Source: Sporodiniella umbellata (lineage: Eukaryota; Mucoromycota; Mucoromycetes; Mucorales; Rhizopodaceae). Taken from it: a stretch of 64,000 nucleotides of DNA. The notes beneath the pieces are model-generated. The model ran no database searches. It was not told the DNA's origin and saw nothing but the letters and a program-made list of their open reading frames with translations. The position numbers were made by a program, and so were the translations under genes. Shown here in pieces: positions 25,586 through 38,246 of this stretch. The DNA lies in NCBI GenBank assembly GCA_025677835.1, contig JAIXMR010000024.1, forward strand, positions 62,001-126,000, written 5' to 3'. The stretch's first letter is position 1. Each line of letters begins with the position of its first letter.

Positions 25586-25602
25586 AAGCAAATAAAAACT
25601 CA

Positions 25603-27947
<2,345 letters not shown>

Positions 27948-28441
27948 TTACTTTATAATTTTTCTCGTCAGTTGAACAATGGGCAATACAAGCTTTTCTG
28001 CAAAAAAGGGGGTCATGGCGGCTGAAGCCAAGAGACGAACAGGAAGCAATACCTACAATGCAAAACTTAAGTTTCTGTATCTTTATCCTGCTTCTTTTTT
28101 TTTCAACTTTTTACCTTAATTATGCAGTAAGAGGAAACAAGATTAACCATCGTCCTGTCATTAGGCTCCAGGTTTTCATATCCATATCTGACCCTGACTC
28201 TGTTGATGAACTTGTTGCCTTCTTGTATGTATGTTTCTGGCAAAGGCACTTTTAGTGAAGAGGAATCTAGTGCATAATATATAAAGGGAAAAGGCGCAAT
28301 TGCTGTGAGTTCATGAAGCATAGCAAATGAAACAAAATAAGATCCAGGCATTGCTTTGAACTTTTCTGCATACTTTTTGTATCCTTTTAATGGCGTATGG
28401 GATGCAGTTGTAAAAAAACGCCTTGAAGCAGGGAAAAACAT
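27948..28441 (-). CDS. Mitochondrial DUF1279/FAM210-like protein
   Basis: Two exons (28115-28441 and 27948-28052) give 143 codons from the Met of MFFPASRRFF; an in-frame upstream segment starts only with a TTG and is not used. The N-terminus is rich in Arg, Ser and Thr (presequence-like). The DUF1279 core is visible as YFVSFAMLHELTAIAPFPF and, after the intron, VLLPVRLLASAAMTPFF. FAM210 proteins sit in the inner mitochondrial membrane and affect mitochondrial translation in animals; fungal versions are uncharacterised small inner-membrane proteins. One or two membrane helices are likely. Function here is inferred only from the domain. Confidence 0.85.
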
Positions 28442-29352
28442 TTGATTATGAAACGAAAGCTGATTAAACAATTCAAGAAAGAAAGAAACTAAAGAAAATT
28501 GAACTATGAAGCAAATATTAACGCATAAAAAAACGTTGAGACTGAGCAGAGCTTCTTTTCAAACACAAACCCAGGCCTTAGGCTTTCTCATATTTTTACG
28601 TCAAAGGTACAAAAATCATTCTACTGTTTGTGTTTTTTAAAAAAAAAAAAGTATAAGAAACCCAAAGGCTACGAAAAAAAAACCCTCCTTCTTAAAAATA
28701 CGTAATTGCACGCTCAAAGTTGGCTATGGGGATGGTTTTTTTTTTTTTTAAAAAAAAAAAAAGGTACGTGTAGCAATATAAGGGCTTTCTCAAAAGTACA
28801 AGTCCCTCAAGTCATGTTTATTCATTACCTATGTTACGAGTGACACTTTTACAAAAACATCGGCTAATTCAAAACGCTAAACGCAAAAACACCTATTTAG
28901 AGAAAAAAAAAAAAAAAAAAAAAAAAGGGAGAGGAAAAAACTAAAAGACCAAGTATATCGGTTGGCCTAAAGTTGTTCTTCTGGGCATTCAGAGTGAATT
29001 TGACTAAAAAAGTAGTGAAAAATATGTTTAAAAAAAAAAACTTACTCGAAAATAAGCTGTTTTCTCTGAAAAGTACTGTTGCTATCCCTAAAACAATGAA
29101 AAGAATTTTTTTTAAAAAAAAAAAAAGGGCAGAAAAAGCTCCTCTTTTTCCTTCTCTTTTTTTATTTTGGCAATAAGAAAGAAAAGAAAAAAAGAAAAAA
29201 AGAGGCCTATAGAGAGGTTTGATATTAAGTAAGTATGATAGATACCCTCCAAAACAAACAAAAGAATTATATAAAAAGCCTTCTCTCCCCTTCTCTTCTT
29301 TTTCTAAATGATATATGAGAAATACGTGTGTTTGTGTGTGTTTTGTTTTGTT
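28442..29352. other. Intergenic region rich in A tracts
   Basis: About 0.9 kb with several A or T homopolymers (notably near 28901-28926) and no recognisable gene. Confidence 0.6.
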
Positions 29353-31239
29353 TTAAACGTTTGCATTGTAGATGGCATCTGAGATGCAAGCGGCAGTAAT
29401 CTGTTTACCACCAAACCACCTTCCATTTAGCGCACTTGTAGCTCTTTCAGCAGACTGGGGTTGATCAAACTTGAGAAAAACTTCGCCCATGGAGCTACTG
29501 TTGACCTTTATGTGTTCTACAGGACCATATTTTTCGCATTCTATCTTAATATCAGATTCAAGATCGCTTACCCAGTCTGGCTCTGTCTCTCTATAAAGTT
29601 GTCAGCTACAAAACTCTATACAAAGGTCAAAACTTACTCGTTGGGGTTAAACATGTTATTCAGCATAACATATCGTGTAGCAGCGGTAGGGATATTAGGT
29701 TTAAGACTGGACAAAGATTAGTAAGGTTCCGATCTGTATAGTTTAGATGCTTACATAGGAGCTTGTAAGGGCCTAGAAGGAGGAGGGGAAGAGTCGTCTG
29801 GCTCTCTTGCAGCCAGCTTTGCCATTAATTCTGCTCGAGATAACGAATTAAGTGCCAACCCTTCGGTTTCTTCGTCATCAAGGCCAAAAGTAGACATCGA
29901 GCCCCCAGACTTCTCAGAAACAAGACCTACTTTTAACTTTTTTTTTTTTTTTCTTAGTCTTTCTTTCCTATTGTTTTATAATAAAAATGTTTACATTTCT
30001 TCCAGCTAACTCAAACCCGTTCATTTTTTCCAATGCCTGTTTGGCATCGTTTGCATGTTTGTATTGAATGAAGCCAAACCCTTTGGATCGGCCAGTTTCA
30101 GAATCTACAGATAAGGATTAGTTCAAAGAAAAAACAAAAAGAGAAAAAGCCTCAATTTACCTTTGTGAAGGTTTACAAAGTCCAGAGAACCAAAAGGCTC
30201 AAAGATTTGACGAACATCGTTTTCTGTTAAACTAAAATGAAGTGAGCCAACGTATAATCTTTGATATAAAGGTTCAGTTGTCACTCCCATTCTAAAAAAA
30301 AAAAGAGCTATTAGAAATCACGACAGCTATTAGGGATTTTTGCTTACGCATTTCTTTGAGCAGCCATAGCCAGTCTGTTTTTCTCAGCTTCGGAAAGTTG
30401 AACAAGTACCGGAATACCTAAAAGTTTTTGACCTGATAACGATAGTGCGTTCTGAACTGACGTTTCATCATAAAACTCAACGTATCCGCATCTAACATCA
30501 GGATGAGTCATGACCGTTTTTTTTTTTTTTCTTTTTAGTGGTTGCTTACCCTTTTGATTTGCGAGAGTTTCTGTCGGTGATAATCTTTGCTTCTCTTACA
30601 CGACCTGCTTGAGAGAAAAAAGTGTCAAATTCACGTGTACTCAGACGAGCTGCCAATTGAGTTACAAACACCGTTCTACGGTCTCGATCTTCTTCTGGTA
30701 CAGGAGGAGAAGGTGAACGTCTATCTCTTCGGTATCTTTCAGGCGATTTGCTTCTTCTGGTAGGTCTACGGTAAGGTGAAGGAGAGCGTCTACGGGGTGA
30801 ACGCGAATGACGCCTACGAGGTGAACGTGAGTACCTATGCGATCGGTGAGATCGGTGTCGACTGGATGAGGACTCGTATCGGCGAGAGTCATGCCGGGAG
30901 CCATGACGGGACTCATGACGAGAATCGCGACGAGAATCGTGATAAGAACCGTGTCGAGAGTCGTGGCGAGACTCATGACGAGAATCGTGGCGAGAAGATG
31001 AGTTTCGTGAGGAATTGCGTTGGCTGCTACTATTGTAAAGTAATAGGGTTTAGTCAGGTGAAACAAAACAAAACAAATTACCTTTCTTCTGTCACTTTCT
31101 TGTCATTCTTTTATGTATACAAGATTAATTTATGAAAACAGTAAATAACATTGAAACTTTTAAGAAATCTTGTATTTGTTTGGATTACCTCTTGCTCTTG
31201 GTAAGGAGCATCAAGCATAGCTTCAACATCAACGTCCAT
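29353..31239 (-). CDS. RBM39/CAPER-like splicing factor (RS domain plus three RRMs)
   Basis: Nine exons (31189-31239, 31082-31107, 30550-31029, 30348-30491, 30161-30291, 29995-30104, 29755-29936, 29638-29706, 29353-29590) close to 476 codons. RBM39 (S. pombe Rsd1) works with U2AF at 3' splice-site recognition. After a short acidic start comes an arginine-serine domain (about 27-140) that begins with a run of about ten R-H-x-S tetrapeptides and continues into classical RSPRRR repeats. RRM1 starts about 145 (RTVFVTQL), RRM2 about 246 (RLYVGSLHF, then KGFGFIQY) and the C-terminal UHM-like RRM covers about 375-476 ([15 protein letters not shown]). The linker [14 protein letters not shown] is typical of the family. 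Exon 2 is only 26 bases. Tandem codons in the RS part make this a likely length-variable site. Confidence 0.94.
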
Positions 31240-31693
31240 TTTAAATGCAAAAAAAATTCTTTTTTCTATCGAAAAGAAAAGAAATTAAGAAAAATAAAAA
31301 ATTTTGATGACGACAATGTATTTTTCGGAGTTGAAAATATCTGGAGTGGACATAGAACGAGAAAAACACTGATTTTGGTTTAGTTGTTTTTAAGGGCCAT
31401 CTTGGCGCTAGCTTAGCTAAAGTGGACTCGTAATTTTATGTTGTGTATAGAGAGTTCTAGGCTAGATTGATAACATTTTACAAATTTTTTGTACGTTCCT
31501 TGAAGGTAAATCTCATTCTAATTCTGGGAGCAAGGTAAAAAAAAAAAAAAATTAGCATTAAAAAGAAGCAAAGACAGGTTTTCTGGCGTAATCGTGAACA
31601 GAGTTAAAAAGAATTAAAGCTGTAGTATTGTATTAAAAAAGGAAAAAAAAAAAAAAAAAAGTAGAACCTGCTACTTTAGGGAATATGAACACT
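31240..31693. other. Short intergenic spacer
   Basis: About 450 bases between two minus-strand genes with A tracts near 31537-31550 and 31643-31660. Presumably holds the RBM39-like promoter and the 3' end of the next gene. Nothing else seen. Confidence 0.6.
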
Positions 31694-33127
31694 CTAACTG
31701 TACGCGATTTGATGAAGTCTACGAATGTATCCGGAAAAAGTCGAACCTTTTGAGCCAATGAAAACCCGTCCCTGACTGGCTACGAGTGCATCTACCAAAG
31801 GTACAAGGTACTTTCTTATACTTTCGCCTTTGACTCGGTATTGGTCCATATAAATCCATGAAGGGTGATGGACATGGGCTATATCATCCAGCGTAAAGGT
31901 ACAAGGAGCATGATTCCAGATGTCAACAAGCAATGTGTTTTTTCTAGGGTGAACCGCATCTGTAGCTAGAAAAACTAGGGTTGTTTTGTTTTCATGGGCC
32001 AGCTGAACACAGCTTGACAGGTCTGGTAAATAATCCAACGGTTGATATCTTATTTTTTCCTTGATTTGTTGAATATTCTCAGCGATAGTGTGTGTGAATA
32101 AGCCATCTCCTGTTCTAATCAAACCCGTTGAGAAAAGATTAACCAAAAAAAAAAAAAAAAAATACCTCAAATGTACGCCTACATATGGACCACCTAATGC
32201 GTCGATCACAATTTTAGCGGTTTTTAGTACCGCTGGGTGTTTATATACCATTGTTTGTTTAAGCGTTTTCAAAAAATGCTGATGGTGGGGTAGCTTTACA
32301 GAAAACTTCCCGGTACCGAATAGGCTGGTGAAGTAGATGAGCTTTTCATTTCTCTCTTTAAGCTCTGAGATAAACAGTGGTTTGAGGTATTTACTCATAA
32401 AGGGACGTGTTGTAGCTTTATCAAAAAATCTCCAATCGTACCGTGTTTTGTCTAGATACGTATGAGCTTATCATAGTATACAAAAGAATCCCCCCCATAC
32501 ACACACACATACCTTTGAAAAATAAGACATCATTACTAGCAAAAGTACCGTTTCCTTCAGGGCATTCGGTTTCAATGTTCAAATAATCGCGTAGCCATTG
32601 TAAATCAGGCTGGTCTTTGTTGATTATCTTTACATGCCTTTTTGCCCAACTCAAGTCAATTAAATCTTCAAAGTTGACTAACGCAAATCTTTTATTTCTA
32701 CACGATTTCTTGTTTTTGCAATCGTAAGCAAAGATGTTGTGATGATGTTGAAGTCGATCAAAATGGTTCCAGCCAAATGAATCGCCTAAAATAGCTTTGG
32801 GTAGAATTAAAGTCCGATTGAGGAACCAGGCTAATGAAATGGCATTTTCAACTATTCCAGAAAAAAAAAATAAAAAAGGTTTATTTCGACTCTGTTTTTG
32901 GTTTCTAATGCTGTACCTTGAATTAGCTGATTTTGGAATCCGCTATGTGTAAAGAAAGTCAAATATTTGGCATTCGGGTCTATAGAAGGTGGCGGGCGAT
33001 GGCTGATAGATTGGTTAAACAGTGGTACATCAATGTTGTGGGTAGAGTAATCTTTGTATATCAAGAGTAACAATAGAGAGAGTGAAAAATAGAATATATT
33101 CACTCTATTGGTTGTGTCTAGTTTCAT
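31694..33127 (-). CDS. GDP-fucose protein O-fucosyltransferase-like glycosyltransferase
   Basis: Four exons (32917-33127, 32513-32851, 32166-32451, 31694-32114) join to 418 codons. A single N-terminal hydrophobic anchor at about residues 9-24 indicates a type II membrane protein of the ER/Golgi. Family signatures are GFQNQLIQVENA just before and after the first intron (donor-sugar loop), RTLILPKAI, GVHLRTGDGLF (the conserved arginine region that contacts GDP-fucose) and GSKGSTFSGYIRRL near the C-terminus. These enzymes move fucose from GDP-fucose to serine or threonine. The fungal acceptor proteins are unknown, so the exact sugar and target are inference. Confidence 0.85.
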
Positions 33128-34449
33128 TACAGTAGAAAGTAAGAGGAAGAAACAAGAGAAAGATATCTAAAAAAAAAAAAAGCTTTGTGTTCAATGTTTA
33201 TAAATCGGAAATTCAATATTAATAAAATTATTCTTTGATCAAGATCCAGTATTACTACAGAGCTTCAAAAGGGAACGTGGATGTACATATATAGACACAA
33301 TTACCATCTTGCTATTGTCTAGATCTAGGCCTTTCTCTTTCTTTAAAAAAAAAAAAAGCTCTAGTGTTTAAGCTTAAAACAATCTGACTCATTATACAAA
33401 GTTACAAGAGAGATCTTTCACGCCACTGGGTTCTTTTGTGCCAGAAAGCCTGGTGCTTTGATAATTAACTCACATATTACGGTGCCTCAGGGGCGCTGTC
33501 AAAAAGTGTTTATACACGTCATTAGTCTGAAGGCAAAGACGTTCCTGCACTCTCTTTCAGTAAGTAAGCGTTTATCAAAAAAAAAAAAAAAAAAAAAAAA
33601 GCCATCAGTTACCAACCTTGTTAACGTGCTTCATATGTTTGATAGGGAGTTTTGTAATGACTGAAAACCACAGTGCTGCCGCCTTTGTTTGGATGGAAAC
33701 TGCGCTATATTGCAAGAAGTTTAAGTTCGAAATAGAGTACAGCTCTGGTATGAACGACACAAGCCACAATGGCCATCTCTGAAGGTATAAAGAAAAAGAA
33801 TCTGAAGTAAGAAGGTACTGCCTTATGTGAGTGCAGTATTGAAAGGGTCTATCCACTATTATATTTTTTAGTGTGACCATTTTTTGACAAAAAAAAATTT
33901 TTTTTTCTCAACTCTTGCTTGCCTTAAAAAGCGAGCAGTTTTTTAATTTTTCCCTCTTTTTTTTTATTTTTCAGAGTTTATCAAATATTAAGGTAAAGTG
34001 ACCATCCATATAAAGAGAAGGGAAATCATGGTGATGTTTTTAGCAAATTAAATTTTGTTGAATTTCTTCAAATGATATTTTATGATTCAACTTGACACCC
34101 TGAATGATTTTCTTTCTCTTAAACAATGGCGTATATAAGCTTTTTTTTTAAACTTACTTTTTTGTTTATTATTAGATTTGTTCACCCAAAAAGTGTCAAA
34201 ATATTTTGTTTTTCTTTGTGTTTTAATTAATAAAAAAAAAAAAGAACCCTTCACCTGTCTTTTAAAGTTGAGTGTTTGAACCAAACGTATCTCTGTTAGC
34301 AAACAACTATTAAGCTGTAAGCCAAGTTCAGAGTCAAAGGATAGAATTTAGTTTTTCCTTCTCGATCATTCGCTCTTTTTACCCAAGCCAGCAGTAGTTT
34401 TAGAAAAACGATGTATTTCACTCAGATCTGACTGGTCTTTTTGTATCTG

Positions 34450-34482
<33 letters not shown>

Positions 34483-36078
34483 GATAAACGCGATCTGTTT
34501 ATTAATACAACGAATTGCTGGACGCTTTTCCTTATTTTTTTTTGCCTTTATTTTGAAAAGTAGGGAGTATTTGAGATGAGATGGTAGTGTGAGGCTTTTA
34601 TTGAAAATAAAACTTTTGTAGATAGATATTTGTTTATTATAGTTGTGGCTTGTAATTCCTTTTTTTTTTTTTTTTTTTTGGTCACAAAGAACAATCTTTT
34701 GGATGTGCATGGACTGCCTACATGTATATCTATTGAAACTGTTGTGTAAAAGCCAGTGGCTATTACAAAAATTATTTTAGATTACAGAAAAAAAGTTAGT
34801 TACTTTTTTCGAATTATGAACGGATGACCTCTAAATAGCCTAGTTTGTTGTATCCAAATCCTATGGCTTCTCGGCAGTTTTGCACAGATCTGTTTATGAC
34901 TATTTCCTTTGCTTTGTTGGCAACTCGTACCCATTTAAAACGCCTTTCTGTAGAGCAGAAAGTGGAGCACCATACGAAGAAAAACTTTAAATGAACCAGC
35001 GTGTGCTAATTTATCCGTAAAACAAGACTAAAATGTCAATGTATTACCATTACGTGTGTAGTTTAACTACTGTGTGTTGTTGCTGGACGAACAGCTTCTA
35101 ATTGTACAACGAGTCTATTGTACGGCGTGTACCAAACCGAGAGTTTTTCTGTTGTTTTCAAACCTTTTTTTTATGCTAGACAAGTGTGAACTTCTTTTTC
35201 TAAACGAATCAAAATCGGTTTGGAAAAGACTTGTTTACCATTTTTGGATTGATAGAGTGTTAACGTTCTTAACAAGCTATAAACTGCTTCCAGAGGTGTC
35301 TTTCCTATTGACGGAGGTCAAAGTGTGGGAGCAAGACTGGTATATTGCGTACACTAAGAAAACCATTATATTGGCGCACTAGAGCTATAGTCAGCATGTT
35401 CCTTTGTAAATAAAACTTTCTTGTTTGAAACAAAGATGAATGTGGTGGGAAAAAGATCTAAAGTCTTTTCACTATTTTACCTTCAGCTTTCAAGAGCCAT
35501 GTCATATGTCTTTAGATACAACCGTCTTATCGCGGTCCAATAAAGACAAGCATATACCTTTCAAAAAGAAAAGGAGAGGCATTGTTGTATTAAACAAGAC
35601 TTTTTATCAGAAATTTAGATTGCTACAGGTTGAAATCTGAAGACATCTTCCACTTCTTTTTGTCCAACAATCCTATTTTTTTTTTCTTTTGTATTTGGAC
35701 CAAAAAGGTAAACAAATCGTCTTCAAGCCAGTTTTGATTCGTTCAGAAAAAACTCATGCTATCTAATTTTAGGGCAACGTCTTGCATTATTAACAAGATT
35801 AGTAGGTACTAACTACTTTTTTTTTTTTTTTTTTTTTTTTCAAAAAGAGAAGAAAAGGTAGAGGTCACTGTTTGATTGTATATTTTTATTGCTATTATTA
35901 GTATTGTTGATATTAGTATGGGGTGTTTTTTTTTTTTTTTTTTTTGCTATTTTTCAATTTCTTTAAATAGACAAAGAGAGAGTTTGAATTGATATACATC
36001 ATTCGTAAAACTTGAATATATGCCAAAAATGTGTAATTATATGAATTTAGTTGAATGGGTATAATACAAGTCAAGGGC
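33128..36078. other. Long intergenic region with possible coding relics
   Basis: Nearly 3 kb with very long T tracts (30 T at 34451-34480; others near 34660, 35820 and 35930). On the minus strand at about 34820-34985 a ~50-codon open stretch ends in FGYNKLGYLEVIRS then stop, which reads like real but isolated protein sequence. I could not link it to other exons. No intact gene. Confidence 0.5.
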
Positions 36079-36209
36079 TTATTGGGCTTCTAGATCATGC
36101 CTTTTACAAAATATGCCGCGATGCTGGTCTGTTTTAAAGTATCTTGTACCATCTACGCTTCCATCACAATTTCCAACTAATACATATTTCAATACCCCCA
36201 AAAAAAAAT

Positions 36210-36246
<37 letters not shown>

Positions 36247-36800
36247 GTCTTACCTCGATGATCTAGTTCTACGCCAACCCATTCACCTTTTCCGAAATCG
36301 ACACCTCCAATGAACTGTACATAGCCAAATGTCGGTAAAGGTCTTCTTTTCAGTTTAACATAAGCGCCCATGGTAACATAGGCTTCTGGCTCTGAGTCCG
36401 ATTCCTCACTAAAGAACTGACGCCAGCTAGGCCTCTTTTTTCTTTTTTCGTTCAATACCAGGCCATCTTCTGGTAAAGACCGATAGGGCCTCGCTCTGGG
36501 ATAAGTCAAGCGAGTAGGAGACCGAGACCGTGGCGGTGTGACAGGAAGTTCAAACTTGATAGTCGTCGGACGGTTGCTGACAACGGGTTCTTTTTTGAAA
36601 GATTCTCTTTTGGCCATCGCATCTGTTCTAGCCTGTGTCTCCATAGTCAATAAAAAGTCCAAATCGTTTTTAGGCGTGTCTTCTTTGATAATATCTTCTT
36701 TAATAATCTCTGATTCTACCACTGGACGAACTGCCTGGTTAGTGCAGTTTTCCTTTTTCAATCCGAGTCGCTGAGATAATTTTTTGGCTTTACGAAACAT
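36079..36800 (-). CDS. CAP-Gly domain protein
   Basis: Two exons (36254-36800 and 36079-36176) give 214 codons from MFRKAKKLSQ. The first ~140 residues are charged and Ser/Pro/Arg-rich and probably disordered. A CAP-Gly domain fills about 145-214, with GYVQFIGGVDFGKGEWVGVE and, after the intron, DGSVDGTRYF. CAP-Gly domains bind the C-terminal EEY/F tails of tubulin and EB proteins. The usual GKNDG loop is replaced by GNCDG, so binding to that tail may be altered. No second CAP-Gly or coiled coil is present, so this is not a full CLIP-170 or dynactin p150. The intron contains a (TA)n repeat at about 36213-36241. Confidence 0.88.
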
Positions 36801-38210
36801 ACAACTAGATAATGAACACTGCGGATATACACACACAAAATATATGAAAAAAAAAAAAAAGAAAAAGATTTCTATGATTTTCTTTTTTTTTTTTTTGGAG
36901 GGGAGAAAGAAATCAAAAAGAGAAACAGTGACTTGGTTTTTCATTGGTGCCGTTTGAAAACGGTATCACGCGGTTTTCTCAAGCAAATTAAAACTATCTT
37001 CATATGGACTTTTGTAGACTGTAGTCTTTGATACAGGAGTCTCAAAGACAAAAACAAACAAAAAGAAAAGCTTTAAATACAAAAATTTTGATACACTTGG
37101 GTTTACTAAATTAATGAATGCATAGATGAGAACGCAGCTTAAAAAAAACATGCACTGTGCTCAACAAGATGTAATAAAGAATATCCAAATATGTCACTCG
37201 ATTGTAATTCGTGACAGCTACAGCGCCACGACAGAATGTGGCGCGGGTCATGGATAGGTTCTAGACTCCTTTCAAGAGCTTTGGGATTACTGCACAAGTT
37301 GTTCTGAGTTGAGAAATCCCCTTCAGTTTTTTGAAACTCTATTATATGAACCTGCTCTCGCCAAGAATGCGACCTATTGCGATAATGTTATCTACAGAAT
37401 AATACTATCAATAGAATAACGCTATCTACAGAATAATGTTATCTACAGAAGATCGCCCAATGTCATACACTAGCATCGACTTTTTTTTCTTTTTGAGAAA
37501 GTCTAGACTTCTCTCACTTAAACACACTGTGCTTTTTCTTTGAAGCAATGTGCACTAACGTGTTTTTTTAATAAAGCAAACGACAGCGAATAGCAAACGC
37601 TGGCTTTAGAGCAAGCTTTTCTTTTGTTCATACGCTACATATAAAAGGTTTTTTTTTTTTTTTTTGTATACAATAGGGTTGTTACTGTGTCTCTCAAAAA
37701 CCAGTTTTCTTTTCTTCCTCTCACTCACTCTCTTCATTAACAGATTCTCATCGCACCTGAGCTGACCTTGAACCATGCATGTTTTTCGTGTCATGTCAAT
37801 ATAAGGTCATCACTTGATTTATCAATAACAGACCCAGATCTTTTTTTCACATACAGGGTATTACAGCAAGTGCAACGCGGATTTTTAAATCCCAAGGGGC
37901 GGCTATATATAACCACGTTTTTTTATATGTAAGAATTGTGAGGAAGTAGACCCTAAAGATGCCAAGTAGCTCTAGGCTCTAGTGAGAAAAAAGAAGGTCT
38001 AGAGAAAATTTCAACTGATGAAGTCTGGGATGTTGAAACGGAAGAAATCGTACTTAAAATAAAGCGGTAAATTAAGCCACAAGTCAAGCAGAAACTGCTC
38101 TATGTATGTTGTATAATGCGATAAAATTGTTCAATGCTACTAAGCTGGGTAAATCAGGTGGTGTCATTACAGAAAGATTTACCCAGAAATGGGCCAAAAA
38201 ACTCAAAGAG

Positions 38211-38246
<36 letters not shown>

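Noticed and set aside
30776..31135. Plus-strand ORF with [14 protein letters not shown] repeats
   Set aside because: It mirrors the tandem RHxS codons of the RBM39-like gene on the minus strand and has no domain of its own.
34366..34710. Minus-strand ORF with long poly-lysine segments
   Set aside because: The lysines come from T homopolymers on the plus strand, and nothing between them resembles a protein domain.
35074..35382. Plus-strand ORF of 102 codons
   Set aside because: It is Leu/Phe-rich with no motif, no supporting splice sites and no regular codon pattern; probably chance or an old relic.
37382..37449. Possible CRISPR array
   Set aside because: Units are directly adjacent with no spacers, only 17 bases long, and the DNA is eukaryotic.
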